From Pontederia crassipes (Eukaryota > Streptophyta > Magnoliopsida > Commelinales > Pontederiaceae): a stretch of DNA of 64,000 bases. The position numbers were made by a program, and so were the translations under genes. The stretch is from NCBI GenBank assembly GCA_030549335.1, contig CM060188.1, positions 70,648,696 to 70,712,695 on the forward strand. The letters run 5' to 3'. Below are positions 41,732 to 55,648 of the stretch, in pieces (within the stretch, counting starts at the first letter, position 1; every line of letters begins with the position of its first letter). The notes beneath the pieces are model-generated. The model did not search any database. It had not been told where the DNA came from and saw only the letters and a program-made list of their open reading frames with translations.

Positions 41732-44700
41732 ATGGCACTCATACCTTATGGAGGCACTTCAGTACCACAGTTGGGAGTACAATCTCGATCAATATTCCGA
41801 AATATACCTTCAGGTGTAAGGGTCTCCTGTGTTGTCAACAAGGCAGTTATTCACCAAATAGGGTAAGCTGCTAATCTTCACATCTTCTGGTCAAAGCGCT
41901 CTAGCTTTTAGCATAATCTTACTTTTATCTGTTAAAATTACCATTTACGTGAGTTTTGACTTTGCTAGGGCCTTGTTCTTGCATGTGCTTCAGGTTATAA
42001 TAAACATACACTTCTACCTTGAGCCTTTAATACCGTTTCTCCTAGATACATGAGCAGACCATTTTTTGCATTAATTAGTTTCTTTTCTTCATATGGAAAT
42101 TATTTAACTTCTACTATTGTGGAAATGGCCTGATTTTATTTTATACATAGAAATAGTGTTTACATAGATTTTGTTTGTATGTGGTTTTTGGTCCTTATCA
42201 ATAATAGAATTATAGAGCTATTATGGCATAAATTTTTTTTGGGGTAAATGTATCTCTTTTTTTTCATAATTTCTTCATCTGTCACCCCTTCATCCTTTCA
42301 TCAGTTCTATATTTTCTTAGAACCTTCTGTTGCTGTACACAACTAATCATTAGTGCTCCAAAGTCCAAACATGATCTAACAATATCTTGGTTTTCCATCC
42401 CCATCTCAAAAAATCATGTTGTTTTTAATTCTTGTAGTTTCATGTTTCTGAAGAAAATGTATTTACAAGGGTAGAATCTTAATCTGACACATAACACATT
42501 TTTCATTTCTGCCATTACTTGATTGCTCAACCTGTTGACTTCTTCTGTGCACCGGTGTTAGTTTATTAACCTTCTTTTAGTTCGGATTGCTTGGTGCCTC
42601 ATGACTAGTGGGATTTTCAGTAATCTTCAACTTGAAATTTCAGCCCAAGTGGCCATAAGCTAAAGATTAAAGAAACATGATTATCACCAACAAAGAAACG
42701 AAGAACCGTCCGAGAAAAGAAACAGATAATCTGTGTTCCACATACATAAGACTATGAAAAATGTTCTTGAGACTTTGTTTTTAACATTTTGTCTTATGCG
42801 TAGATTGGCATCATTTTTCATACGATTAGATACGAAATTATCAATCTTTGAAACAGAACTAAAATGGGGGATCTTTTAGCTCCTCTTTTGGAATTGTCAA
42901 TATAATCTATCACTACGACTGGTTGATTGATAAGTAGTAAATATTACCCTTGAAAAAAGTAGTACTTTTTGAAAGTTAAATTGTAACCATATGAATTGCT
43001 GACATTCTGCCCCTCCCTCCTTTCCTCACTCAAAAAGGAACAAACATCTAAGAGTATGTTTTTTTGGCAATTTCCCACTGGAGAGAGATGAAATTCGTGC
43101 TTGGAGAACTTCTTGATATAGTAATTAGAGAATTAAGATATCTACATTGCCTTGTTTATGCGACTAGATTTTTTGTTGATCACAGCAGCTCACATAGGCA
43201 TTTGCGAGCATCGCGTGCAAGCTTCCTCTCCCAAGTGTCTACATCTGCTCTATTTAATTCTGCACCATGCCAGCACACTGCACACAGTAGGGCCGCAAGG
43301 CTTGTTGTGAGAGCTGATTCAGTGAGTGTTTTTTTTTTCTCATTTTTATGAAAATATTTTAGTAAATCTTTAGGTAAGCATTGTCTTCAAAACTAATTGA
43401 TCAAATTATGGTACTGTTTCTTGCAGGATTACTATGCTGTTCTTGGTGTTTCAAAAAGTGCTAGTAAATCAGAGATAAAAAGTGGTCAGTGGTCTTAGCC
43501 TGTTACTAAAGTTACTATGTTTTGATCATTAAAATGCTTTCAACTGTTGCCTTGCTCAGATGGTTTGCCATTTATAATTGTGTTAAACACACACACACAC
43601 ACAAGATTTGAGGAATTAACCCCCTTTCTCCCAAATTTCATTTGTTGTGACGTTACATTTCTGTAATATACAAGATTTCCCCCCTTTATCCCAAATTTCA
43701 ATACATTCTTGTCTTTAGTTTCTTTTCCATTTAGACCTGATTTTAAATATTTCTCAATAAAGCAAAAACAAAAAAAAAATCGAGTTGTTCCTATAACTGT
43801 GAGGATTGAGGAATTAAGTACGCTTATTAGTCGCAGGCATGGATGCTTTAATTATTACCTGTCATCTAGATAGAAGTTGGTTATAGTAGTTTTTGTTTTA
43901 TGTCTTCTCTGTCAGGAAGGATCTTTGCAAATTTTCTTTTATGGTTTACATAAGCATGTTTTGTAGCTTTAAAAAAAAGGAAAAGAGAAGAAGCATGTTT
44001 TGTATCTTTAGTGTCTCCATGCATGCATCCGTGTTATTGAGCACAAATACTATGGTTTAATTTTGTCCTCGTGTTCCCTCGAAAGGAAAAAAAAATCGTG
44101 AAGTCATTTTTTTGCTACTACCTCTGTTGTCTACTAGGTTATCTAAAAAGTTGGATGAGTATGTTTTACATCAAATGGTTGAGATTTAACAATATTGTTT
44201 CTTTGTGCATTGCCATCTGAAGTCACAATTGTATAATACTGAAAATGAATGCGGAAAATATTTGTTTCATGCATTATGTGAATGTGATTCTGACATGTGC
44301 ATGCATATCTTAATCACAGCTTATCGTAAGCTTGCTAGGAGTTATCATCCAGATGTGAACAAGTAAGTAAAATTCTCAATTTTCATTATTCTTTTAGCAA
44401 CATTCCTGATAATATCTTTGGTCCCAAAGGGTTGTTCACTTCGGATTTTATGTGCATGGTTCTTGAAGGCCATGAGGATGTAAACATCTTTCTGATAACT
44501 AAACATAGAGTAACCAAGTCTATGCAGTTGGGTGTTGCATGCCTGAGGACTTATTGGACTAATTGGTTTGAATTAACTGGGTAGACTCTGAGGCTATACT
44601 TTACAATGAATTAGTTTTCCAATCCCTACCTTAGACATTACCAGTATTGGTTCTAAGATCTAGTGCCAAGATGTAGCCACTGTTTCAACTGCTTCATCTA

Positions 44701-45902
44701 TATTATCAAGATTTAATATCTTTTATGCATGTTGCAGAGAACCTGGAGCGGAGCAAAAATTTAAAGATATCAGCAATGCATATGAGGTAAGCCCTATTTC
44801 AACGATGCATTTTAGTGATAATGTTGCTTGTGAGTAATTCTGAGTCTTCTTGTATTGCAGGTCTTGTCAGATGATGAAAAGAGATCTCTTTATGACAGAT
44901 ATGGAGAAGCCGGATTGAAAGGTGCTGGCATGGGCATGGGGGTGAGTATTGACCAAGGAGCTTCTATCTTGATAAGAAGTAGATAATTTCCCCTCAAAAA
45001 GTAGATAATTTCTTACAGTATGCTTATGGATGATTGCTACTTTTCACGTGTAGGATTTCTCCAACCCATTTGATATATTTGAGTCGTTGTTCGAAGGCAT
45101 GGGTGGAATGGGTGGGATGAGCGGAGGCAGAGCTGCTCGCAATAGGCCAATGCAGGGTGATGACGAGAGTTATAACCTTGTCCTAAATTTCAAGGAAGCT
45201 GTATTTGGTGTGGAAAAGGAAATTGAGATCACAAGACTCGAAAGCTGTGGCACATGTGATGGTTCTGGAGCCAAACCAGGAACAAAGCCAACCAAGTGCA
45301 ACACTTGTGGTGGCCAAGGTCAGGTTGTATCTTCAGCAAGGACCCCACTAGGTGTATTCCAGCAAGTCATGACCTGCTCTACTTGTGGTGGCACTGGAGA
45401 ATCCTCCACACCTTGTAATACTTGTGGAGGAGATGGTCGTGTCAGGAAGACAAAGAGGATCAGCCTGAAAGTTCCAGCTGGAGTGGACTCTGGTAGCCGG
45501 CTGCGGGTCCGATCTGAGGGTAATGCTGGCAGGAGGGGTGGCCCACCTGGGGACCTTTATGTCTTCATTGAAGTTCTCTCTGATTCAGTGCTCAAGAGGG
45601 ATGGCACAAACATCCTTTACACCTGTAAGGTTTCATATATTGATGCAATCTTAGGGACCACCACCAAGGTCCCTACAGTGGACGGAATGGTAGACCTGAA
45701 AATTCCATCTGGAACTCAGCCAGGCACAACCCTTGTGATGGCAAAGAAAGGGGTCCCTTATCTTGGTAAGTCGAATGCCAGGGGAGATCAGTTGGTCCGC
45801 ATGCAGGTTGAGATCCCGAAGAGATTAAGTAGTGAAGAGAGGAAGCTGATCCAAGAGCTTGCTGACCTGAACAAGACCAAGGCCCCAAACAGCAGGAGAT
45901 AG
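41732..45902 (+). CDS. DJA6: Chloroplast DnaJ (DJA5/DJA6-type) co-chaperone
   Basis: Seven coding exons: 41732-41862, 43186-43321, 43427-43484, 44320-44362, 44738-44786, 44861-44941, 45054-45902. All are GT-AG, and the joined frame is 448 aa with no internal stop. Residues 1 to about 85 form a transit peptide ending near LVVRADS. The J domain (from about 90) starts [12 protein letters not shown] and has the HPD triad at 118-120 in SYHPDVNK, which activates Hsp70 ATPase. A Gly/Met-rich linker ([11 protein letters not shown]) follows, then four CxxCxGxG zinc-binding repeats ([32 protein letters not shown]) and the C-terminal substrate-binding domains. This is the type I DnaJ layout. It closely resembles Arabidopsis At4g39960 and At2g22360, reported to act with plastid Hsp70 and in iron-sulfur assembly. 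The start is the first ATG after the leader intron. Confidence 0.95.
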
Positions 45903-46880
45903 TCTTAGCAGTAATCTCTCTTCCCATGTTGAAAACATTGCTTCGACTGGGCTGATCTGGCAACCGTATACTGGGAAATTTTAGGATCTAGATGTTTAAT
46001 GCATGAATTATTTCGTATACAGGGTTCTTGTTAGTCTAAACAGGGGTACTAGCTGAAGAGAGCAGGTGTGAGAAGGCATGCTCGAATTTGATTAATTCTT
46101 GTGTTTCCATATGATGTATGTTATTGCAGCAAAAAAATTTTGCAAGCATGTCTACAACTTATAAATATTCATTCTGGAATCGTGCCTCCATTTTTCTTGG
46201 GCTGGTTTTGACAAGGGGTAATATTTGCTTCCTTGATTATGCATTTTTTTTTGTATTACTTTGTCGAATCTTTTATTTGATTTTCTTGGTGTTAAGTTTT
46301 CAAACAACTCTATGTCTACGAGTCGATTATCCTGGTTGAAATATGGCAGAATTTTTATTTAGCAAGATGATGTTACATTCTTTGGCGAATAAATTTCATC
46401 CAACCTTTCACACCCATATCTTCATTTCCCCTGAATTGTTCTTATTAATGTTTTTTTTTTCATTTTCCGATTACTGTTCTAAAAGCCCCACCAAACTCAC
46501 CTGCTAAGAGAACAGGTTTTGGAACTGAAAGAAAAAAGACGTTGCTGAGTTTTGGCTACCTAAATACTATTCTCATAATAGTCTACTAATTCTAAAGATT
46601 GTTAACTTCTTAGGCATAGAGGTTGAGTTAGGAATAATACCCAAAAGTTGGTGTTGAATAGAACAAACTATGGTTCATCTAAACTGAGTGTGGATTGAAA
46701 ACTTTTCCTTTAGATTTTCAACGTTTAATGTGTTGTCTTTGTTTGTTTAGTTGCAGTTGACATCTTGAAGAGTGCACCCCAATATGTATCATCGAATATA
46801 AAAATGAGCATCATCAAGAAAATGCTTTTATATTCTTGAAAATTTTGTTTATATTCACCTGATTTTACTTTGACCATCTT
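45903..46880. other. DnaJ 3' UTR and downstream spacer
   Basis: 45903 to about 46340 is the likely 3' UTR. The frame at 46118-46339 is a low-complexity shadow. No terminator-like signal specific to plants can be fixed by eye. Confidence 0.5.
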
Positions 46881-46889
46881 ATTTTTAGA

Positions 46890-47390
46890 CTATTTTCTCA
46901 ACATCAACTCTAGAGGTGAAAGTAGTTTGGATCGGATTAATTTCTTGTTCCAAAAAATTATTTGCTTGTGGGTCCATTTTTTTGGATGCTTACTTTTGCA
47001 TAATTTTAAAAAATATCTATTAAGCTAAAATACTATAAAATATTTAATTTTGTAATTAAACACAAATATAGTACTAAAATTTTAAAGTTATCAAATTAGA
47101 GAAATGTGATAAAAAATATGAAACTATATACCAAAATTATCATATATATAATAAAACATTGATACCTTATGAATTAATTATATAAATAAAAAAATTACAA
47201 ACAAAATATAGTCTCCACATGTCTTTATAATTTTTTCGAGTGAGATCCTATTTTTAATGGGTGAATTTTTATCTATTAAAAATCATTTTAAAACATATTC
47301 GGATACCTATTTTTTACTTTTTATTTTTGTTTGAATTTTTTTGAGTCGGATAGATTTTTCCAATTGGTGAATTTTTTTCTTACACGCTTA
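46890..47390 (+). repeat. Dispersed repeat B, copy 2
   Basis: Runs parallel to 5870-6280, with the same landmarks in the same order: ACTAAAATTTTAAAG, AATTAGAGAAATGTGATA, TTAATTATATAAATAAAAAA, ATAATTTTTTCGAGTGA, and an end at TTTTTTTCTTACAC. A CTAGAGGTGAAAGTAGTTTG start is seen near 46909. It is non-coding. Confidence 0.6.
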
Positions 47391-47719
47391 GCCAAAACAA
47401 TGGCTTGTATATTACTTTTTTTTATCTTTGAAAGTTACTAAAAATTAAAGTTGGCGATTCCAAAAATCAACACCGAAATTACTAAAAATTATCTTGTAAT
47501 CTACTTAAAAAAATATAAAAAAATAACGTGTAAATTGAGTGGCGGTAGAAAAAACACATCACAATAAACAGAACAGAAACAAATCTAACTATCAAGTGCA
47601 CTATACATCAAATAGATGCCACTTCATAAGCAAATAGGTTTTGGCCCACATATCCACATTGGCTTAGCATGCCATATGATTTGAAGGTTCCTAGCTTAAC
47701 CTTTGTCTTCAAATTGCTG

Positions 47720-47722
<3 letters not shown>

Positions 47723-47809
<87 letters not shown>
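47723..47809. repeat. (GA)n microsatellite, about 43 repeats
   Basis: An uninterrupted run of GA longer than 85 bases. It creates an artificial Ser-Leu open frame on the minus strand (47608-47892). Confidence 0.99.
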
Positions 47810-47810
<1 letters not shown>

Positions 47811-50800
47811 CAACCAAGTTTGATTGATTCCGTATGGTTCGCAAGTCGTCTAGAGAACTAATAGTTCTTATTCGTTTTTTGAAGTTGATCAAGATTTATT
47901 TGTTCGCAACTTTAGTTGAGTATTAATATTCTTGAGCGTGGAAAACAAAGAAAGAAGGCGGGGTCCAATCATAGAAGGAAAGCAACACTTCTCTTTCCAA
48001 CACGATGCTTCCTTCTCTTTGGGGTGACATCTCTTAGTGGCATTTCACATTGCAACAATCATGGACAAGAAAGAAACAAAGGAAAGAAGGTGATGGGTCC
48101 TTGTTATCCTTCATGATTTTAGAAAAAAAATTAAGATGATGCAAAATTTTATCATATAAAAATAAAAGAGAATTACAATAAGATTATATTTTTGTTTGAA
48201 CTCCTAAGCAATTTATATAGATACTCATTTTTTAGTTGATAGGAATTACATATTAAAATAGGTTTTTGCATAAAAAGAGGAAGAGAAATAACACAAATAC
48301 AAAAAGACATATGAGATTTACGAGATACACATAAATCGAGTTACGTCCTCGAACCGCGATGATTTTTTTGTGAAATAATGATGATTACAAAAATGTAAAA
48401 TAATTCAACCATCGTGAAGTTTATACAAGGGACGGATGATTTCGTCAACATAAGAACCCACATGAGTTACAATTGGATTCAGATTCAAGACATTATCAAC
48501 GCAAAGAGTTCTACTCTTTTGATCCTTCATAGGCTCGGATAGAATTCAATATGATAATTCCAAGTGATAATTATGCATTTTTTTCCACCTATAAATAACT
48601 GAGACAAGAGTCCATGAGCATCCCGGCAAGAGCAAGAGATAAAAAGAGAGCATATGAAGAATAAGTCTTCGTGTCATATCACACAAACACAACATGTTCT
48701 ACAGATGACGGCCCCAAGCCCAAAAGGCAGAGAGAGAGAGAGAGATTGTTCCTTTCACAAATGGCGATGCATTAATCAAACGGATCGGTGGACTGACTGA
48801 CTGACTGACGGATGATTGCATTTGCATGCAATGCAACAAAAGTTAAATACCTAAGGAATGGATGGCACCATAAAGGGGGTGCGAGTAGGTGACAGATATG
48901 GTGTGTGCATGTTTGATCAGCGAGTTGTTCTCTTTATTTGATTGCAATTCGCAAACAGTTGGATTCCTTCATCTTTGCAGCAATAATAATAACAATTCTG
49001 CACTTGCATGCATAGACTAATCATTGGTACTGATGAAGAGTTCAAGGTTTGTCTACGAGCGAAGTGGATCATCCTCCTAAAAATAGCCCAAAACTCATAA
49101 GAAGTTTGTTTTTTTTTTCCGAGATTCACCGGTGTTCCGGGTTAATAGCGTCCGATTAATTTAATATTCGGATGAAAGCGGTATAAATAAATGCTGACCA
49201 AAGTAATAATTTTGAACGTGAGACTATTAGCACTCGAATCCGTTGTCTATCCGTTTACATGGTGCTGAATAATTTATCCACCTAACAAAGTGCTGAATAG
49301 TGTATACTGTTAGAACAGAAAGAGGAATTAAACATAGTTGAACTGGTTAGCAGATTTGGATGCTGAATCAATGGACCTAATAGTTCTGAGCTTTCGAGCG
49401 TTCCTGTAATATATATATCCTTTGTAGTTAGGCACAAGTAAATAGCTAGGGATATGCCATTCTTCTCTCTCTCTTATTTCTTTTCCCTTTTTTTGTTTAA
49501 TCTTTCCAACAGTGTCTTATGCTTTATGCTTTACTGAGAAAGCGGTAAAGAGATATCTAGATTAAATGTTGAATCGTTTTTGTTCGATGATGAGGTTTTT
49601 GATTGTGCAGGATGAAATAATCACATTTGTCTTCTCTTTTTCACTCGTACGTAAAGGTTAAAACTGTGATCATTCCTTCTTAATTTATAGAAGAAGATCG
49701 ATAGCAATATGATTGATTGTTACACTACTTAAAGTGCGACAAATGGCTTAATTTGTCTGTGTTGCTTCTAGTTTCATGGAATCTTCGTCAACTGGTCGAT
49801 ATGCCGACCAAATGTCGACATGGGCCGCCATTATTGAGCTCTTCATAAATATTCCTTTCGGACCTTTTACATTGTTACATTTTTTCACCCTCTCTCTTTC
49901 TCTCTTTCCCTTTTTCACAGTATAATACATCGAGAAAATGAATTTTTTTTATGCCGACCCGGGTCTACACGAGACTTCTCGTCTTTGGTGTACCTAATTC
50001 GAAATAAGGATTTAATTTTCGATCATGACGAAGGACTCCAAAGATCGATTCCGATTCCGAAGCAAAGAATGAGACTCAACTCCTCAGCATCATTGGTTAA
50101 GAAAATGAACTTTTTAAGGTCATACAAAGAATAACATAATTATGTATATATCAAGATCGGACAATCTTCATGGTCCCAAATTCTTTTGTTCCTCTCTCTC
50201 TCTCTGTCTTGTTCTGTTTCTATGTGACTGGAATTACGGTGGGCATTGCAGAGCAGCAATAATTGTGGAGAAAGCAGCAGGCGGCAGAAGCACTAATGTA
50301 AAAAAGGAGAGAGAGAGAGAGAGAGAGAGAGATGCTGCTTCATGATGGGCGCCATCCTCCAGAGCCAAAACTGTGCCTTCTGAGACCTTCACAGAGGGGG
50401 ACCTCTTATTGTCCTTGGGATGCACACACAAGAGAGCTGGTGCTGCTGCTTCTTGCTTTCACTGCAGAACCAACTCATTCATGCATGGAGGGGGTTGAGG
50501 CCTGAGAGCACAGCATCCACACAGTACATTGCTACCTACAATAATAATAATACCTTGCTCAGCTGCTGCTGCAGCAGATCCACTTCACTCCACTCCATCG
50601 ATCCTCCTGACAAGAATATGTATATGTGAGGAATGAATCTTGATGCCCCATTCCTCACTTTTGCACTTAGTTAGGTCTCTGATCCAGCAGTAAATTAATC
50701 CAAATGATCTCATGCTGCCTGACATTGATTAAAGAAAACGAAGGAATAAAAGTAATGACCACTGAGAAGTTAATGACACATGGCATGGGCTTCCTTCTCT

Positions 50801-53734
50801 CTCTCTCTTTTTTTTTCCCCCACCTTTAAATTGTTCCCCTCTCCATGTTAAAAAAACTATTAAATTCACAAAAGTGGCAAGAGACAAGTACAAGCATCTG
50901 GCAAATTTGGCATGCAGAGGGCAGTACTTGACTGAGAAGGCCAAGGGGCAGCGTGTCTAGGAACAGGAGACAGATACTTCATACTTCTTTTCTATTTTGA
51001 TGTTTGATTATTATTATTTTTTTCTTGCTGAGTGTCCTAGAAAATTCTTCCACTAAAATAATAGGAGGCCAACAATAGTGTATAACCATAAGAAAAAGAA
51101 AATCAAGGTATGTTACGTAGTGTTATTAATTTCAGAATCGATCCTGAAATGATTACTTTGGCTTGGAAAATATCATTTATCTCGACTCAAATTAGTTTTT
51201 ATTTGTTCGAATAGACTCCAAATTAGTTTTTATTTATTGGATATATGACCGTTATGATCATTAAGAAAATAATAATTATAATAAATATGAGACTATTATG
51301 ATCATAATGATGGGAATGCGTAACGGATGCATTTAGTCACTATATAAAGGCGTGGTAGGAGGACGGACGATAATGGATATACACGTCGGTATAGTTCGGT
51401 ATAGTTCGATGTCGAGCAGGATGATGCTACGTCCGGATGATTCAAAAAAGTTTTTTCACCATTTTTTTCTTTCACTATTGGTACTCAAAAGAAAGAAAAA
51501 GGAGGAGAAAAAAAATGATACATACATTTTGGAATTTTGGTATCAGCACAACCGTACAAGACAAAATATATAAAGGGAGAATGTAGAGAGGACATGGGAG
51601 GATAACAAACAAAAACATTTAGTAGGATAGAGAAATAAATGCCCTGCTATTTTTAATTAAAAATTAACTCATATATAAAAACAAATATTATGAAAATAAA
51701 GGATCGTGCGTATTGATACAACATGAATAATTTCGAAATTTATTGGAACTCTTAAATATAGATTAATAAATTTTTAATTTAAAAAATAGAGATACTCTTG
51801 TGAAAATCCTACGACATTTTTTTTTCTTCCAAAAGGTATAAAAATGAATAGTGGAATAGAATTTCATGCCACCCTTATGCTCAACTTATTGCCATTGGAT
51901 TTACCATATATTAACTCGATTATGAGGGGAAATGAGCATTGTTGATCTTTTGACAATGAGATGATAGCTGATAATTAAATAGAAATCATTACCAATATGA
52001 GTTGGGGTGAAGCGATAAGTATTTCAAGGTTACAAATTCGAATTTTTGTATAAATTTTTTGTTGAAAGACTCATCTACTACTGTCACGCACTCAATCCAA
52101 AATGAATTGCCCTTTCAACTTATGGCCAGTGTAGTTAGTAGCTCCATACAGATTGAACAATCGACGCTACTTTTCAGATATCGACAAAAAAAAATAATAG
52201 TCATTTGGTGTCAATTGTGGATGCATAATCTCTAACCTCAAAATCTACAATTATCAGGTAATTATAATGACTTGGTTTATAATATAATCTTGTAGCAACA
52301 TTAGAGACAAATCAACTTAGGTTAACTAGGGCCACTAGTTTTGTGACAAAGAATTGCATTGTCAAAGATATTTTAGTCTGATAGTAATGTGATATGGATG
52401 ATAATGGTGATAATGTCACGAGGTGGGACATGAAACTTTATTAACATGCAAGGACCTGTCACAATATTATCTTGACTTGTAAACGTCGAAACAAGTTACG
52501 GAATTTGTCATAAATATATTATAAATTAGTAAAAATAATGTAACTTCAATGTTTAGTCAAATATATGTCGGAAGGAAAAATAAATAAATGTCATTTTCCA
52601 TCACAACAACAATTATATAATAACAATAATTGAGCAAACGCAAAACTTTTTTCTTAAAAAAAAAAGATCAATCAACACACAGTTGTAACCTCATCAAAAT
52701 GACTTGTCTCCCAACATCTTACCAACAAAAAAAGTTAATTAATTAGTGCCTGATGCAATATATGCATCAGCTTGATTAAAGTTGCCAAATTAATAATATT
52801 ATTTTTTTCTTTAATTATTATAAGTTGAAATCTTCGTAAAGGAAATGGGTGGCTAAAAAGACGAAGTTTGTGTCATCACGTCTTAATTAAACAACTAATT
52901 TATTCATGTTAATTAGTGGCCATCGACGTGCGAATAACATCTTGAAACAATAACATATTTCGACCTGGTCATCATAAAAATAAATAAATAAATAAATACA
53001 TGGAAAATTAAGGTTGATTAATATTATATTATCGCCATCGGTATTGATCCGAGAAAACATCGTTTTCCCAAACCAAACACCTCAATAATTAATCATGCAA
53101 TTAATTTACTATTGAAGAAAATGAGAGAGAGAGAGAAATAATTTTTATTTGCCTTCACCTAATCACCTTTTCTGCCTAATATGTACGTAATGAATATGAC
53201 CTTTCTAATTGAGAAAATAAAAAAAAAACGTGGAAACATATGACTTAGATTTGATGATCACCCCACGCCAAGAAAACAAATTTTTAAAATCAAAATATTA
53301 CTAGATAAAATATGTGACACGTTGCACCAATTAAAACCGGGCACGTCACGCCTATTCTTACTTAAGTTAGCTACATCCAATTATAATTTAAAAAACTTTT
53401 TTTAGTTAGCATTTAATTTAATAAGTTAATTTGACGGGGGAAAAGTTCAAAGATTATTATCCTCGTATTTATTTCTAAGCAATAATTGGGCGTGATCTTA
53501 TTATACGTGTCGCACGGTTATTGGATCTTAGTTGGGGCCCACTGACCGGTAGGCGGATTCGACACGAAACGTTTTGATTGGCCCGCCGGGTTGCCCTTTC
53601 TAGATGGCGCCAAAGATCGAGAAGGCGACAAGTGGCGAGAGCTCGTCCACGAGATGATCCAGAGTTCTTTGCATGAAGAATTTAATGCATAAAATTAAAA
53701 TTAATATAAATATATTTAATTGTATAAATAACTA
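47810..53734. other. Long gene-poor intergenic region
   Basis: No spliced or unspliced coding region could be supported. Local features are a GA tract at 48731-48744, a (TGAC)n-like run at about 48790, a GA tract at 50307-50331, and a GC-richer stretch at about 50180-50640 with transcript-like composition but no coding frame. Everything else is AT-rich with frequent stops. Confidence 0.5.
50307..50331. repeat. (GA)n microsatellite
   Basis: About 12 GA units inside the GC-richer stretch at 50180-50640. It creates short artificial frames (SLSLSL) on the minus strand. Confidence 0.95.
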
Positions 53735-54290
53735 AGGAGCCATTTCTGACATTATCGATTTAACTATTTAGATCATAACTTAAATAAATTATCACTATTT
53801 AAATTATCGATAATATCATGTTTGACAAATATTGGTAATATAAGTTATGATTAAAATAACTAGAGAATAAATTAAAATTTATTTTAGATTTTCATCCTAT
53901 GATATTATAAATAAAACAAAGAAAAAATATAAAAAATGAATATAGTAAAATAAGATGAGGCAAAATTTAAAGTTATTTTTAAAGAAATTAAATAATAGAA
54001 AAAATGAGATTGGATGATATTTATTTATTAATAAAATATTTAAAATTAATATTTTTTATTGATCGGACATTATTATCAAAATGCATGTCAAATAACTGAT
54101 AATATGGAAAGCCACATCTCCTGCCTACTATCTAAATTCTCAGTGAGATAGTAATTAAGATTATCAATGAAATTAAAATCACCGATAATTTGTCATAGCC
54201 AAACGAAATAATGTGATGGATCCTAAAAATTTCAAATAAAATAATCGATAATATATCTGGATTATCTCATGCCAAACGACCTCTGACTAT
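53735..54290. repeat. Putative MITE with GCCAAACGACCTC-type end
   Basis: The right end (GCCAAACGACCTCTGACTAT at about 54273) and the left end (GGAGCCATTTCTGACATTAT at about 53736) are weakly inverted. TTATCGAT(A)ATAT motifs near both ends strengthen the foldback. Sequence between is AT-rich and non-coding. Boundaries are approximate. Confidence 0.4.
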
Positions 54291-54299
54291 AATGAGTAG

Positions 54300-54500
54300 T
54301 ACTAGATCTATTAAGTTAGAGTTTTGATAGGAATTATTATACTAATAGTAGAAATTTGATTAGTTATGAATTAGTTATATAAATAAAAATTAATAAATAG
54401 ATAAACTCCATCGATTTCTATAATTTTTTCGGATGAAATTTATATATGATACTCTAATTTTCGTTTTTTTATTTTTTAAATTCTTCCGTCCCTAGTTGGA
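54300..54500 (+). repeat. Dispersed repeat B, partial copy 3
   Basis: Shares the AATTAGTTATATAAATAAAAATT, TATAATTTTTTCGGATGAAATT and TTTTTTATTTTTTAAATTC segments with copies at 5870-6280 and 46980-47390. It is truncated at the left. Confidence 0.45.
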
Positions 54501-55217
54501 GCGTTAGATTTAAGAAATAAAAAAAATATACATTCGTGATATTCAAAATTACCAACCATGAAAATGTGTCATTTTCTCTAACAAATAGAAAAATATATAT
54601 CTCGCTCAATGATGGGGAAAAACTGAAAAGGTGTTTTTTATTTGAATGTAATATTTAATTCACAAATATATAATATTAAAAGTGTTACTAATTTCGAAAT
54701 TGATTTTTAAAGTCATCGACATGATCATCCATCAATTCAAATATCAAATTAATTTAATGCTAATAATCTCGGACCCTCGACCTTGATTGAAAAAATCAAA
54801 TGATTTGTTACATTCCGTCAAAAACAAATTAATTAAATTATAATAAATTTGGATTTTTATCCAAAAGTTTATGAGTAACAGTTGTTCATTTTCATTGATG
54901 GAGGTCCAACACTTTATCAGAGAAATGTTGACAGTTGTATCACCAAGTCAGTTAAAGAAAAGTCAAGACATATTTTCACAAAGAGGACAATAGCAATTGA
55001 CGTAATTTCACTTATCAATAATTATATACTAATTTAAAATATATGTTAAATAGTAAAAATGATTAAAAATAATATATTATTTGATGATCGTGATTTAACA
55101 AATATAACCAATTCAAAGATGGTAATTTATTTAGCTTTAGATGATATATTTTTATGAGATCACTGAGTATGTAAAAAGTACATTTTTTATCATTTAATTA
55201 ATTTAATGATAAAAAGT

Positions 55218-55648
55218 AGAGTTATTTTCTTTAAACTTCCTTGAAGTATAGTGATTTTTCGCATCCAATCCTTCTGTCTCATTCCGTTATTTTAAATTTT
55301 TTATTTATAAAAAAAACTAAAATATCTTTTCACAAACTGTTCCTCTTTCAATGTTTAAACTAAAATAAAATTTTTGGACAAGTCAACAATATCAACGATA
55401 TTTATTAATTTTTTAGGTATTATATTATTTAGTATTATTATTGAATATTGAAATAAAGGACAGTTTGTGAAAGGATAGTTTGGTCTTTCATATATAGTAA
55501 AAATTAAAACATAAAAAAAAAATAGAATCAAATGGAAGAATTGAAGTGAAAATCGCGATAAAGTTCGTAATCATATAGTAAGTTCGTAATCCAAGACAAG
55601 ATACGAAAAATTGTTATAGTTCAGATGAAGTTTAAGGAAATAACTCTA
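55218..55648. mobile_element. MITE with long terminal inverted repeats
   Basis: The left end AGAGTTATTTTCTTTAAACT (55218) is the inverse of the right end, whose complement begins AGAGTTATTTCCTTAAACTT (55648). The similarity continues inward for over 100 bases (TTTTTCGCATC... against TTTTTCGTATC..., CTTTTCACAAACTGTTCCTC against CTTTCACAAACTGTCCTT). It is non-coding, about 430 bp, and belongs with the split MITE at 24030-27937. Confidence 0.75.

Noticed and set aside
47608..47892. Ser-Leu repeat protein on the minus strand
   Set aside because: Pure consequence of the (GA)n microsatellite.
50630..50660. AATCTTGATG, reminiscent of miR172
   Set aside because: Only ten bases match and no hairpin partner was seen. 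I scanned by eye for other well-known plant miRNAs and found none.
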